Positions 23,220 to 35,242 of a DNA stretch of 64,000 nt are shown piece after piece. Position 1 is the first letter of the stretch, and each line of letters begins with the position of its first letter. A program made the translations under genes and the position numbers. The notes below the pieces were generated by a model. That model did not search any database. It saw only the letters and a list, made by a program, of their open reading frames with translations, and was not told the DNA's origin. The DNA is from Diadophis punctatus similis (lineage: Eukaryota; Chordata; Lepidosauria; Squamata; Dipsadidae), in NCBI GenBank assembly GCA_023053685.1, contig JALIGW010000016.1, forward strand, positions 11,686,780 to 11,750,779, written 5' to 3'.

Positions 23220-24545
23220 TAGACATTGAATTATATTTAAAGAGTAAACAGCAGCTGGTAATATTGCCAGACAGAAGTGCCAGCAGTCAAGAGAGGATAT
23301 AGAAATTAGTTGCTCTCTCTGGTCATTTTGAAAAGCATTTTCCCACTCCCCCAAAAAACTTCTGCTTGATCTATTCCATAATTACTCTTTATATTAAAAA
23401 TAAATAAATAAACCAATACTCATTGCATTCACACAGTAAGGATCATTTCCTGTTTAGTAACACCATTTTAGCAATCTTCACCAATGTTGTGCCTTCTACA
23501 TGTGTTGAGATTAAGAAAACCAAACAGAATCCCCCACTGTTATGGTCAACAGCTAAGCTAATTTATGGTTCTCCAACATCTAGACAACACCAAATTAGGG
23601 AATCTGTATAACAATTCCACACCAAACTCTGAGTTTGACAGATCTTGGACCATGAATTGTAGTTTAATCCAGAGTTGGGAGTTACAATAATAACAATAGG
23701 CAGCAATTTTAAAAAAAGCATGTGCCCAGGGAAATATATTACTAAATAAAGGAAATACCCTTATATTAAAAATCCAAAAGCGATTCATGAAGTGATGATG
23801 TCATTTCATATTTATGTAAGATGTTGGTGGTTTGGAAACACATGTACAAATTCAATATAAATAGAGGCTTTGCAGTAACAGTACGTAATCATAGCTGCTA
23901 GTTATCACAACATGCATCAATGTTTTGGACAGAGGTGATCTTACAAAAAGACTATTAGGAGGAAGTACAGACCAAGCAACAAAAAAAAAAGATTTTTTTT
24001 CAAGATTTATTTATAAAAAGGGTTATAAAATGTTAATCTTCAATAGAAGGTCATGTTGACAAAAGGAATTTATCTGAAGAAGATTCTGGAGGACTTGGAG
24101 AAACTACTTCCCACCTTATTCTGTTGCTAATCTACTTAGTCATCTTCTCCATCTCTCTCTTGAACAACATCCATCACAGATTCTGTTGTCACCAGCCTTG
24201 ACATTCACGTTCTTTTCCACAGCAACCGACTCTAAGCTAATTGTGCCAGTCGGGCAAAAAAGCTTTTATATTACAACTAAAGCACTTTCCTATGACTAAA
24301 TTCTACCTCTAGGTTACCACTTTCAATTCAGCCTTCACATTTAGCTTCCACATGTTTGTATGTAGGTGCAGGTACAAATCTATAGAATAGCTACTACGTT
24401 TATGAACCTTATCTTGAATTTTCTTCCTTTTTCCATAAGAAGAAAAGTTCATTTGCAATAACATGAATCAAATTGAACAGATTTTTCTCCTGGGGAGAAA
24501 CTTAGAATCTCAATATACGGTAATATGCGTCTGTAAGTCTTTTTA
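23220..24545. other. AT-rich non-coding sequence
   Basis: No gene or repeat recognised. Confidence 0.35.
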
Positions 24546-24549
24546 AAAG

Positions 24550-24612
24550 ATTAACAGAGTTGGAAGGGACCTTGCAGGTCATCTAGTCCAACCCCCTGCC
24601 CAAGTAGGAGAC
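24550..24612 (-). mobile_element. CR1 3' terminus
   Basis: Contains the complement of the conserved CR1 end: CAGAGTTGGAAGGGACCTTG, then CATCTAGTCCAACCCCCTGC. Only the last roughly 60 bp are present. Confidence 0.85.
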
Positions 24613-25280
24613 CTTTCTGTACGTATATGCTGATAAGCTGTGGATTGAAGTTGTTTTTACTTTCTTTACTCAGGGTGAGGTTATAATGACATGGAATCTG
24701 AGATTTTATATATAATCTCTAGGCTGAAGTAATTAAATAAAAATCTATTGAATTATTTTTGATAAATCAATTGGATATGCACATTTTAAACAGTGAATGA
24801 AATAAGGAATTTGAGATCCCCATTTTTTTTAAACCATAGAAAACTGTCTTAACTTTTCTTATAAAAACCTTAAATAGTTTTTAGACTACAGCTAATTCAA
24901 TGAAAAATAACACTTTGGACATTGGAACTCATTGCATTTATATAGAAAGGGAATGAATAAATTATTTTGTTATTGGATATGAAGTGGGAAGAAATTTTCA
25001 TTGAAACTTCTGTGATGTCTTATGTTTGCACATATTAATTTGATCTTGAAACCAGTTTTAGTATCTTCAAACATCTATATTATTCTGAACTACTGTACAC
25101 ATCTATCACATGGAAATTGATGGCTGGACAATGAAAATGGATTCTCTGTGAGCTTCATATTTTTGCCAAACATTGAACATTGCAAACACAAATTTATAGC
25201 TCAAAATACTCAATTAATTTAAGATCTTATGTTACTAATGATTTAAAAATGCTTGTAGAAATAGACTATATAACAGATTT

Positions 25281-25372
25281 AATAGATTAATAGAGTTGGA
25301 AGGGACCCTGTAGGTCATCTAGTCCAACCCCCTGCTCAAGCAGGAGATCCGACACCACTTCTGACAAATGAC
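25281..25372 (-). mobile_element. CR1 3' terminus
   Basis: The same conserved end (AGAGTTGGAAGGGACCCTG, GTCCAACCCCCTGCTCAAGC) extending slightly further into the element (GATCCGACACCACTTCTGAC). Confidence 0.85.
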
Positions 25373-25646
25373 ACACAAGGACTATTGCAATAAATTATTT
25401 ATTCATTTGTCGTATTTAAGAAAAGCCCACCTCCCTCATAGAGAATGGTCACCCTCTATTAAAAATATAATGTGAAACTATATATCTTAAGCAATCTTTC
25501 TCTATCTTCACGTCTACATCCATATCCATATCTTTTTTCTTTTTCCGTTTCTTTTTTCTGTTCTGCTCAATTAATAAGAGAAAAATTACTAATTAAAAAA
25601 AGCAGTTAACTGAGAATCTTTTTTCTCAGCCAGTCATGTAATGATG

Positions 25647-25647
<1 letters not shown>

Positions 25648-25740
<93 letters not shown>

Positions 25741-25760
25741 CAACAACAACAACAACAACA
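25648..25760 (+). repeat. (TAA)30 (CAA)8 compound microsatellite
   Basis: About 30 TAA units switch to about 8 CAA units. This gives spurious poly-Leu, poly-Tyr and poly-Ile frames on both strands. Confidence 0.97.
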
Positions 25761-25761
25761 G

Positions 25762-26265
25762 AAAAAGTTGTCGAAAATGAGAAGGTGAAGATCTTGTGGG
25801 ACTTTCGAATGCAGACGGATTGCCATTTGTAAACAACATGCCAGATATTACAGTAATCAAAAACTGAAGCGTACAATTTATTGATATCGCTGTACCAGGA
25901 GACACCAGAGTCGAAGAAAAAGAACTAGAAAAAAATCACGAAATATCACGACCTGGCCATCAAAACTACCCGATTATGGATGAAACATGTGACAGTGATA
26001 CCCATTGTCATAGGGGCACTTGGCACCATGTCCAAGAATTTTATATAGTACATCAAGAAATTGCAGCTTCCTGCAATAACACCAGCAGAACTGCAAAAAG
26101 CTGCCCTACTCGGAACATCGTATATTTTAAGAAAATACTTGGTCGATATCTAGGATGCTGGCAGAAACCCGTATCAACCATCAGTGCCAGTTAATGGTAT
26201 TTGTGATGCATTTTTGAATGTTCAGTTGACTGAGTTTCATGTTTAATGAATAAAGTATATAATAA
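25762..26265 (+). pseudogene. Non-LTR retrotransposon C-terminal remnant, possibly R4-like
   Basis: A broken reading frame gives HVTVIPIVIGALGTM and then TPAELQKAALLGTSYILRK. This resembles the C-terminal segment of a LINE clade (R4/NeSL-like, by recognition) with the pattern PVV.GALG...K and LQKAALLGTA..LRK. The element ends in a short ATA repeat. Confidence 0.5.
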
Positions 26266-26439
26266 TAATAATACTTAAGTACATAAAGACTTTTTCTCCA
26301 AAATCAAAGAAAAACTTTACTTCATGTGCTTGGATTTCACTTCAATTAGACATTTCCCCCGTGCAACGGGCATCTTGCATCTGGCAGTGCTATAGCTTAA
26401 TACTGAACATTTGATTTAGAACATTTGAACTTTTCAATT

Positions 26440-26800
26440 TACGAGGGAGAGTCAAAACATAATGCCATTTTCTTTAGGACAGGTATAATTACCAACACAG
26501 GAACATGTAGCATACATCAAAATGAAGCTGGTCCTCTGTGGATCACATCCCTACTTCTCAACATAGTCACCATTTCTCTCAATAGAAATATTCCACCTTT
26601 GAATGAGAGCATGTATCCCTGTTTTGTAAAATTTTGTTGAGTGTTCTTTGAGCCACTTCTTCACTGCAGTTTTCACATCCTCGTCACTAGAATAATGTTT
26701 GCCTCTCAAACCCTCTTTCATGGGGCCGAAGAGATGATAGTCTGAAGGCACTAAATCTGGTGAGTATGGAGGATTATTATGAAAATTCATGGTCATAGTC
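26440..26800 (-). pseudogene. Mariner transposase C-terminal remnant
   Basis: The minus-strand frame contains PPYSPDLVPSDYHLFGPMK, the conserved mariner block bearing the third catalytic Asp, then a GDYVEK end. The terminal sequence TTACGAGGGAGAGTCAAAA at the left looks like a mariner inverted repeat. The N-terminal two thirds, with the first two catalytic Asp residues, are missing, so it is not active. Confidence 0.85.
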
Positions 26801-27628
26801 AAATTAAAGTAAAATCTGTATCTAAATGCCTCACTTTTCTTGCACTATGTAGAAGATTGGATAATACCCTGAAAAATCAACAAATATCACATTGATTATA
26901 TTTCCACATTTTCACTGTAAAAAACATTGTAATATTTTATTTAGGGGGCTTGGAACAAGATTCCGTCTTCATCACACAACTTAGGCTGAATGACTTTGCC
27001 ATTTTCACTACAGCCCTTCTAATACTATTGCAATTTTCTTCTAAATGTTTGTATATTAATTGTAGTATGCAACCTTCCAAGTCATAATTTCTTGTCATTG
27101 CAAATAAAAGTAGTTATAAGTTATAGAAAAATCAATATTTAAATCGTAATTAAGTATAAGATGCTTGCATACTTAATGTCCTATTTCTGAATACAGAGTA
27201 CACATGTACATACATTCCAACATGTACTATGAGGAAATCTTGAATATTATTCAGCGAAAACTAGTAAGTGGCATTTCTTGATGGATGTGATCCTTCTCAA
27301 CTTTCCATACTAATATAGCCTAAGCTTTTAATTGGTAACTGTATCTATTTTTAGTTCTCATGCCAGCAAAATGTAATCGTTTATGAACAATCTTCCCATT
27401 TTCTTCAGAATACAGAATAATTTCTCATGACCAAATATTTATAAGCTATGATGATGAACATTGACTAGATTCCAAAAGTCTAACATGCAAAAAAGCTTGT
27501 AAGCAATAATGTTCAAGTGTGTTTATACAAATCTAACTCTAATCATAACTGTAGCTACAGAAGCCTACCATTTTAATAAACCAGATCCTTCCAAAACAAA
27601 GTTATAAATAATATTTATCTTATTAGAT
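26801..27628. other. AT-rich non-coding sequence
   Basis: No gene or repeat recognised. Confidence 0.35.
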
Positions 27629-27633
27629 CTTAC

Positions 27634-28008
27634 TGTCAAGGTTCCAAGTAATGAACCCAACCAATCTAGCAACTCTGAGACTTTCGACTTTCTTAAAGAA
27701 CTGCTTTATTGAGTACATCATTTCAGCACAGTTGAAAAACAAAACCAACTCTGGCTAATTCCCCCGCTTTCAGTATAATTAAATAATAGACATCTCCCTC
27801 CCTCCTTGTCACAAGTCACATTGTCCAATTAGGTGTTCTGGTGTCTCCTTGGTAACATCTTCCAGTCTCTGGCCAGCACCTGTTGGGATGACCTTGGTTC
27901 CCACAAGATAGTAAGTTGTTGATGTCTGGTTTGACATTCCAAGCTCCCCCCCCCACAAAGTGTGTCAGAAAATGGCTGCGACAGGCCCGATCCGTTTAGA
28001 AGTTGACA
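27634..28008 (-). mobile_element. Solo LTR with 5-bp target duplication
   Basis: 375 bp bounded by TGTCAA and TTGACA. An exact 5-bp duplication, CTTAC, lies at 27629-27633 and 28009-28013. The complement of AATAAA near 27713 (CTTTATTGAG) places the polyadenylation signal for minus-strand transcription. No internal retroelement sequence is present, so it is a recombined solo LTR. Confidence 0.8.
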
Positions 28009-28013
28009 CTTAC

Positions 28014-28630
28014 ATTATAAATCTCAATGGAAAATTCAGCATTCCATTCAAGAAATCAGATTTCATTAAACATCCTAGTTTCTACCTGTCCCTCTTTAAA
28101 GCTGCACTTAATTTCTATTTTCTCCCGGTGCAGCCATATTATGCCAATTATTTTTGCTGCCTTATGAACAGCAACCTTTGAATACAAACAAATGGAACCT
28201 GGAACTAGCTCTTTGCCAATGGCTCAAACTGTGCACTAAAATGTTGGTCAGGATTCAAGTACTGAATCTCATAATTGTCCTACCTTGGTCTCAAATCCTC
28301 CTTGCTCTCCACAACTTTCTTCCAATTGCATAAAGAGAGAAAAAGAAATATGAAAATGAAACAGTTCATTGAAGAGATAAGAAGGAGAATAAAGGTTTGA
28401 TATTGTTTATGACAAAACATAGTAATAATGGATATTGTCCGTTATAATAATGGATTAGTAGTTGACTGCAAACTGAGTATGAATTAGTAGTGTTGCTACA
28501 AGAAAGGCATATGCAATTTCAGGTTGCATCCATAGCATAGGTCTGAGCACTTCACTTTAAGAAGAATTCAGAGAAACTAGAATAGGTTTAGCAAAGTGTG
28601 ACCTGGGAAGAAAGAAATCAAGTCCTATGA
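28014..28630. other. Non-coding sequence
   Basis: No gene recognised. Confidence 0.3.
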
Positions 28631-29350
28631 ATGGAGATAGAAAGAAGTAAACAGGTAGTCTTGAGGAGACTGAGCAGTATTGTAATAGCTTTTTCCAACT
28701 GTGCAGAAGCTGCCAAAAAAGCCAACACAATTCTAAGCTGCATTAACAGAGGGATGGAATCAAGATCACGTGAAGTGTTAATACCACTTTATAATGCCTT
28801 GGTAAGGCCACACTTGGAATACTGCATTCAGTTTTGGTCGCCACGATGTAGAAAGGATGTTGAGACTCTAGAAAGAGTGCAGAGAAGAGCAACAAAGATG
28901 ATTAGGGGACAGGAGACTAAAACATATAAAGAACGGTTGCAGGAACTAGGTATGTCTAGTTTAATGAAAAGAAGGACTAGGGGAGACATGATAGCAGTGT
29001 TCCAATATCTCAGGGGTTGCCACAAAGAAGAGGGAGTCAAACTGTTCTCCAAAGCACCTGAGGGTAGAACAAGAAGCAATGGGTGGAAACTAATCAAGGA
29101 GAGAAGCAACTTAGAACTAAGGAGAAATTTCCTGACAGTTAGGAATTTCTGGAGGCAAGCTGTTCCACTGATTAATTGTTCTAATTAATCAGTGGAACAG
29201 CTTGCCTCCAGAAATTGTGAATTCTCCAACACTGGACATTTTTAAGCTGTTGGATAATCATTTGTCTGAAGTGGTGTAGGGTTTTCTGCCTAAGCAGGGG
29301 GTTGGACTAGAAGACCTCCAAGGTCCCTTCCAACTCATTCTATTCTATTC
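28631..29350 (+). pseudogene. CR1 LINE, 3' part of the reverse transcriptase ORF and 3' UTR
   Basis: The frame carries the CR1 C-terminal signature: AAKKANTILSCINRGMESRS, then LVRPHLEYCIQFWSPRC and RRTRGDMIAVFQYLRG. The ORF should continue through the usual NRLP..V..A.SLE.FK segment. Instead an inverted duplication at 29144-29216 ends it at an early stop. The 3' end has the conserved GGTTGGACTAGAAGACCTCC block and an ATTCT-rich tail. The catalytic RT core is missing (5' truncation). Confidence 0.92.
29144..29216. repeat. Perfect 34-bp inverted repeat inside CR1
   Basis: Arms 29144-29177 and 29183-29216 are exact reverse complements with a 5-bp loop, GTTCT. The right arm is normal CR1 sequence; the left arm is a copied inversion. 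Confidence 0.97.
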
Positions 29351-29622
29351 CATTCTAAATACCAAAAAAGATGTCAGACCGAAGGTCAAGGCCCCTTAAC
29401 CATTATCCCAGAGGGCAGGATGTGAAATAATGGCTACAGTAAGGCAGATTCCAATTAAACATTAGGAGAATACTTTCTAACAATAACAGCAGAGTGAACC
29501 CAATATTGAATGAAAATAATTGGGTTTCCCATCACTGGATATGGTCAAATGGAGGTTAGAAAACCATCTTGGATGCTATAACTTGGATTCTTGCATTGAA
29601 CAGAGGACTTGGTGGCCTAGAT

Positions 29623-29742
29623 CAGGGGTCTCCAACCTTGGCAACTTTAAGCCTGGAGGACTTCAACTCCCAGAATTCCCCAGCCACCATTCTGGGAGTT
29701 GAAGTCCGCTAGGCTTAAAGTTGCCAAGGTTGGAGACCCCTG
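29623..29742. mobile_element. Palindromic hAT element, 120 bp
   Basis: CAGGGGTCTCCAACCTTGGC at the left and GCCAAGGTTGGAGACCCCTG at the right. Inverted symmetry covers almost the whole element. Exact 8-bp target duplication GCCTAGAT. Confidence 0.95.
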
Positions 29743-29879
29743 GCCTAGATGGTTTATTCTAACTCTTATGAATCTGATTATTGTTATTTTTCTTGTAATT
29801 ATGATAATCATTCTTCCAATTGCATGGCTATCATTTTCTGAACAATTGGTCTCACAATGTTTCTAGTGAATAGGTGTAG

Positions 29880-30170
29880 AAAGTTTGATAAGTTCTGCCT
29901 TAGAGCACACCTAGCTCAGTTCTGCTGTGTTGGCAAATACGGTGGTAGTAGAAGTCAGCTGTGGCAATGGAACTACATCTGCATGGAGAAAAACATGCAG
30001 TGGGCTACCCCAAGGTTCTGTTTTGGGCCAGAGCTCTTCAGTATCTTCATAAATGATCGAGATGATAGGATAGAAGGAGAGTAATCAAATTTGGGGGATT
30101 TTCTAATACTTTGGAGAATAAGATTCAGACTGTAGCAGGATGTACAACAACTAGAGAGAAATTTACAACT
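29880..30170 (+). pseudogene. CR1-type reverse transcriptase fragment
   Basis: A broken frame reads GLPQGSVLG-like then PELFSIFINDRDD, matching the CR1 RT motif SGVPQGSVLGP.LF.IFINDLDD. The catalytic FADD segment that should follow is broken. It is diverged and does not join the CR1 copy at 28631. Confidence 0.65.
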
Positions 30171-30217
30171 TTATTCTGAATTGTGGGATAAAAGCAACAT
30201 CACACAAATACATAATA

Positions 30218-30601
30218 CAGATAGTCGTCGACTTACGACCACAATTGAGCCCCAAATTTTTGTTGCTAAGTGAGACAGTTTCCCCCATTTTACAACCTTT
30301 CTTGCTAGAGTTTTTAAGTGATCCACTGCAGCTGTTAAATTAGTAACACAGCTGTTAAGTGAATCTGGCTTCCCCATTGGCTTTGCTAGTCAGAAGGTCA
30401 CAAAAGTTGATCACATGACCCTGGGACACTGCCACCATCATCAATATGAGTCAGTTGCTAAGCCTCTGAATTTTGATCACATAACCATGGGGATGCTGCA
30501 ATGGTTGTAAGTGTGAAAAATGGTCATAAGTCACTTTTTTCAGTGCTGTTGTAACTTTGGCCACTAAACGAACTTTGTAAGTCAAAGTTGTGTAGTACCT
30601 G
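30218..30601. mobile_element. TA-flanked DNA transposon, pogo/Tigger-like
   Basis: Flanked by TA on both sides. The left end, CAGATAGTCGTCGACTTACG, pairs imperfectly with CTTTGTAAGTCAAAG..GTAGTACCTG at the right. Repeated GTTGCTAAGTGA and CATGACC phrases identify the family, also seen at 6292, 36118, 46358 and 63899. No transposase is present. Confidence 0.65.
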
Positions 30602-30604
30602 TAC

Positions 30605-31183
30605 ATTATAGTACCTATAGCTGCTAAAAATTCTGCAAATACAATCAGTCACAATAATTCAAGGTAAAAAACAATAGAATGTTTGATTTGAAAGTTTAAA
30701 TTCTTTTTCTTGCATTAATATCACAGTATATAGTGCCTTGAAACGTAACTACACTTTATACCAGTATAGAAGTTCTAATTCTTTATTATAATACCCCAGT
30801 CAAAAGAATAGAAAATCCTTTTAACATTTTCAAAAAGGATATGAAATAATGGAATATGAAAATAAGGAAGACGACCATAAATGTGCGAAAATCTTTCTAA
30901 AAATAATTGCTTTTGGAACAGATCTGAGGATGGAGTCATTTTAATTCTTTGTGAATTGCAGGCACCTTTAACGGAGAGCAGTACTGAACAAGAAGCATAA
31001 ATCATTATTTTTCTAGCCTCACCTAATGGCAGCGAGTTTAGCCCGAAACAGTTGACAGCTGGTCTCTTACAATAATATTTTTCTTCCATCTTATAGACAT
31101 TTAGGATGTCCTGACCTTCTGCAAACTTTCCATCAAAGCTGTTGCAAGGCTTTAAAATAATCCTCAAGTATGTTTGCAGGTAA
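30605..31183. other. Non-coding sequence
   Basis: The minus-strand frame at 30775-31167 is open for 130 codons but has no recognisable domain and no homologue that I know of. Confidence 0.3.
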
Positions 31184-31191
31184 GAGTATAT

Positions 31192-31326
31192 CAGTGTTTC
31201 CCAACCTTGGCAACTTGAAGATGTCTGGACTTCAACTCCCAGAATTCCCCAGCCAGCTTTGCTGGCTGGGGAATTCTGGGAGTTGAAGTCCAGACATCTT
31301 CAAGTTGCCAAGGTTGGGAAACACTG
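31192..31326. mobile_element. Palindromic hAT element, 135 bp
   Basis: CAGTGTTTCCCAACCTTGGC at the left and GCCAAGGTTGGGAAACACTG at the right. The two halves are near-perfect inverted copies meeting at CCAGCTTTGCTGG. Exact 8-bp target duplication GAGTATAT. Confidence 0.96.
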
Positions 31327-31949
31327 GAGTATATTACCTGTGGGTGAGAAGTATTACCAGAATAGACAATCACCAGATGCTAATTGCAAAACACAACAAA
31401 CAACCCCAATTCTAAAGAGGGACTATCCAGTCAAATGCCATTTCCAATCTATCCATCTTCAGGAGATGGTAATAAATTTTCATTACAAAGTTGTCCATTC
31501 TGTTCACAGTAACCAATCCCTGTTGCATCCCCGATTCTCCCTCTTCTTTTTCAACCAAGCAACATTAAGATTTCCGTAACCGTTGAATGCCAATGAAGCA
31601 TACTTATCAAATGTATTGCATAACTAGGTACCCAGCCCTGAGCGAACATGCCTCCAGTCCAGAGCAAATGAACTGAGAGAGGCAGGCAACAAGGTACTTC
31701 ATCCCCAATTCTTCAGCCTTCGTTATCCAAAGCTTTAAGATCGTGGCAGCGCCGGATTGCGCTGACTTAGAAAGCTGATGATGGCAAGAGCTTTCATTCA
31801 ATGAAAAACCGAGCCAAAAAAGCAGCACGGGACTTCGCCGGCGAAGTTATATATCTATTGAGGATCTTCGTCAAACAAGTAGTAGGAAGACTTCGGAATC
31901 CCTTCATTCACGTGATCGCCCAAGATGATGTCAGGATCCGAAGGGGCAG

Positions 31950-32678
31950 ATGAAAAACGTGGGAAGGGCCGGCGGTTTTTTAACGCCGAGGCTGGTTTAT
32001 CCGGCGTTTCGCCATTGGATCTGTGGCCCTCCGCGCCCACGCTTTGCTTCTGGCCGGCGGCGGTCGCGTAAACTTTTTAAGCCCCTCTTCCCCGCCTTTC
32101 CTTTCCTTTTTTTATTCTCGTTGCGGCTTTGCAAAAGCTGGTTGAGCCACTCCGGGCACGGGTGGCTTTCAGAGAGAGGGGATAGGGCTGGTTGACATAG
32201 TAACTCCGTCCTTTTTTTATTTTTTCCCCTCTCTCTCTCCCTGAGTGGCTATCTGGAGGCTCGGCGCGGCGGAGAAAGCCGCCTGCTTGGACTGAGGGGC
32301 TGAGGTGGGGGCTAGAAGCGACCCCGGCGAGGGAGAGATCCGCGAGGTCCGCTGGGGGGGCTCGCCCTTTGGTCTCCCCCAGGCAGAAACGACCTTCTTC
32401 AGCCCTCTTTTAAAATGGGGACGCTGCGCCACAGGTAGCCGGCGAGCGCTTCGAACCATTTTTAAAATAATAATATTGCTTTTAAACAACGCCGGCCGAG
32501 CGCGCGCGCCTCTCTCTCTCTCTCTGGGCGGCGCGCGCCTGTATTTTTTATTTTTTTGCGGGAGAAAGCGGGGGTGTCCCCCGAGGGTGCCCCTTTTGGG
32601 GGCCGGGGCTGGGCGCCTCCTGAAGAAGAGGGGGCTTTTTTTTTTCGGGACCCCCCACCTCTCCCCAGAGGAAGCGCC
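31950..32678 (+). promoter_or_regulatory. CpG-island promoter and 5' UTR of the host gene
   Basis: GC- and CpG-rich sequence, unlike the AT-rich surroundings, begins at about 31950 and runs past the first exon to about 32900. It contains GGGCGG-type GC boxes and polypyrimidine tracts (CTCTCTCT) and no clear TATA box, as is typical of housekeeping or developmental vertebrate promoters. The transcription start site cannot be fixed from sequence alone. Open frames here on both strands are GC-driven shadows. Confidence 0.65.
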
Positions 32679-32821
32679 ATGAGTCACAACCAGCTCTACG
32701 CGCCGCGGGGGAACGGCTCGCCGGTCGGCGGAGCCCCCAGGAACGACAGCCAGGACTATTTGCTGATGGATTCCGAAGCGTGTGAGGAGAACTGCCTGGC
32801 GCCTTACGCTTACTACCCCAT
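32679..32821 (+). CDS. First coding exon of an unrecognised host gene
   Basis: ATG at 32679 (context GCGCCATGAG, close to Kozak) opens 47 codons plus two bases, ending at a consensus splice donor, GTGAGT, at 32822. The peptide starts MSHNQLYAPRGNGSP, and later contains NDSQDYLLMDSE and an APYAYYP end. It is polar, acidic in its second half, has two Cys (residues 35 and 39), and has neither a signal peptide nor a membrane segment. This is the pattern of a cytosolic N-terminal tail. I do not recognise the family. The CpG-island setting, the donor site and the lack of repeats support a real exon. No downstream exon was identified, so the first intron may exceed 31 kb. Confidence 0.65.
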
Positions 32822-33492
32822 GTGAGTGGGTTTCCCGCTTAAAAAAAGAAAGAAGCTCGCGGGGCAGACGGTGGGGGGCGTCGGCTGAGGTGGGTCAGGT
32901 CGAGAAGACGGTTCAGGTTGTGTTGGCGTCACGTGCTTAACCTGGCTGCTAAATTATCCCGTTTTCTACATTTGCCGAATACTTTCCCCACGACTCCTTG
33001 CAACGCGCCTGGATTCACACTGCACACTTAAACCCCGCCAACCAAGAACGAAACAAGCCTGTTGCACGAATGCAGCGGCTAGAGACCAAGCTGTCTGTGG
33101 GAACGCACTCACAATCACATATGCGTGTTGGCCAGCCCACCCCACACTGGTAAAACGTCACGGAGAAAAAAAAAACGAGGTGCGCGCGTGTGTGTTTGTG
33201 TAGGGGAGAGCACTGAGGGGAGTACAATATATAGGACCTGTCTTGCTTTTTCTTCGCTCCTCAAAGTGGGTCTGACAACTGCATAGTGGGCAGAAGTGGC
33301 CGGTGAAGCTCATTTCCGAGACGCACCTGTTGCATTTCCACCTCTCTTTTTTTAAAAAATGACTTTGTCAGCAGTTGGAGAAATTGTTGAAAACTTCGAG
33401 GCGAGGAGGAGCAAAGAAACATGGGGAATGCGAAAGGATTGGTTTTTGATTGCTAGCTCGTGGCAAAAAAAAATGTGTGGGTGATAGAAAGG

Positions 33493-33528
<36 letters not shown>

Positions 33529-34835
33529 TGAGTGAATGTATATGTGTGATGTTCGAGCCTTTTAAAGAGACTTGAAGGGCCCTGGTGGGATACAGAATGC
33601 TCATTGGACACCCCTTCAGTTTTCTTCTCCCTCCATCCCATCTCTGCATTTTTCTCTCTGTTATTGTTGTCCATTAAAGTCAATGATGCAGGAAATAGGA
33701 GCATATGGGGAAAACCCGAGACATGCTGAAATAACTCTTGGGTTTATGTTTGGCCTGATTAGCTTCACCGCCTGTCGAGGCATAAAAGGCTGAGGCATAT
33801 TATGGATGGTCCTTCGGTGATAATCCCTCAGCAATAGGCCATGCGTAATGAGGCAGAGAAGTGGTCCTGCTCTCCAAATAAAAATGTTCATTTGTGATAA
33901 GAATTGGTGGTGAAGGTGGTCTTTGCACAGCTCTCTGGGGATGTGATGAGAGTGGGGTCATCGTAGAATAGAAATCGCCAATCTCTTGTATTCATGGCAC
34001 TAATATCACATAATATCACTACCTCCCCACGGCAAGGATGAAATTAGAGCTGGACTTGGGGGCAAATAGAAGATCAGCGTGAATTCCTACAATTGCTGAT
34101 ACCATCTGATATAACATTTTTCTCCTTATGGCCCACTGTGCTTATTCTCTCATATGACATATCATAAACGAAATGCCACTGCAGATAAGACCATTAAATC
34201 CAATAGACTCCAAAATAAAGGCTCCAAAAGTACTATAGCAAAAGACCAAATGATTTTGAAAGTAAATAAAGGTGTTGATCAGCCCGCTTCTATTGCTGTA
34301 TTGAGGGCAAAGCCATCCTACAATGCTGGAAGTTTGTTTCGTTATTATACTAATGTTAGGGCAGAGTGGTTGATGTACCCATTTCTGCCCCAGTTGGCAT
34401 ACCTGCACTTTGGGATGAATCTGTTGTAAGATACTTGATCTGTGATAAGCAGTATTTGTTGTGTGTTAGTGGAACAACAAGATGTGAAGAAGAAAAGTAG
34501 AGAATGTCTGTGCCTTAACTAGATCAGGGACACACTAAAGGTGAATAACCTGTTGGACAAAACCTGTGTTTATATGCTTGCTGACAAAACTGCAGCAGGT
34601 TGTTGAAAGAGAATGAGTGCAACGTAGGGGACAAATACAAGACAAGAGATAGTATTTGACAGGGAATGACAGCCAGGGAAGCTGCAAGCTTTGATCTACA
34701 TAATATAGTACCAAATCTCTGAACTTTTCCATCTTAAAAACAGTGCCATCGGTATTATATGTGCAGTAGTTTACCTCTTAATGCGCATACTTAAAGTAGA
34801 AAGGAAAAGGCATATATATAACCAAGTACTATGTG
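32822..34835 (+). other. Probable start of intron 1
   Basis: The remaining CpG-rich sequence fades by about 33250. A GT repeat lies at 33495-33526. No repeat family or exon was recognised in the rest. Confidence 0.5.
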
Positions 34836-34836
34836 A

Positions 34837-34976
34837 GAATGTACGTATGTATGTATACGTATATGTATATGTACGTATGTATATGTACGTATATGTATAT
34901 GTATATGTACGTATATGTATATGTATGTATATGTATATGTATATGATGTGTGTATATATATTATATATATATATAT

Positions 34977-35035
<59 letters not shown>

Positions 35036-35060
35036 TAGATATATATACTGTATATGTATA
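34837..35060 (+). repeat. Compound (GTAT)n/(TA)n/(GATA)14 microsatellite
   Basis: GTATAT and GTAC variants lead into a TA run and then about 14 GATA units (34977-35033). GATA arrays of this kind are the unit of the snake Bkm satellite. Confidence 0.95.
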
Positions 35061-35157
35061 TGTATATACATACATATATAGTGTGTGTACATACATATAT
35101 AGTGTGTGTATCTTAATCATAAATTGGTTGGAGTATATCTGTCTGTCTGTGTCTATC

Positions 35158-35160
<3 letters not shown>

Positions 35161-35242
<82 letters not shown>

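Noticed and set aside
25606..25905. Poly-Leu, poly-Tyr and poly-Ile open frames
   Set aside because: They are translations of the (TAA)n/(CAA)n microsatellite in different frames, not genes.
30775..31167. 130-codon minus-strand frame
   Set aside because: No recognised domain, AT-rich, and no splice or promoter context; most likely chance.
32305..32682. 125-codon open frame just upstream of exon 1
   Set aside because: Composed of GC-rich promoter sequence with no protein-like features; it overlaps the better start at 32679 in another frame.
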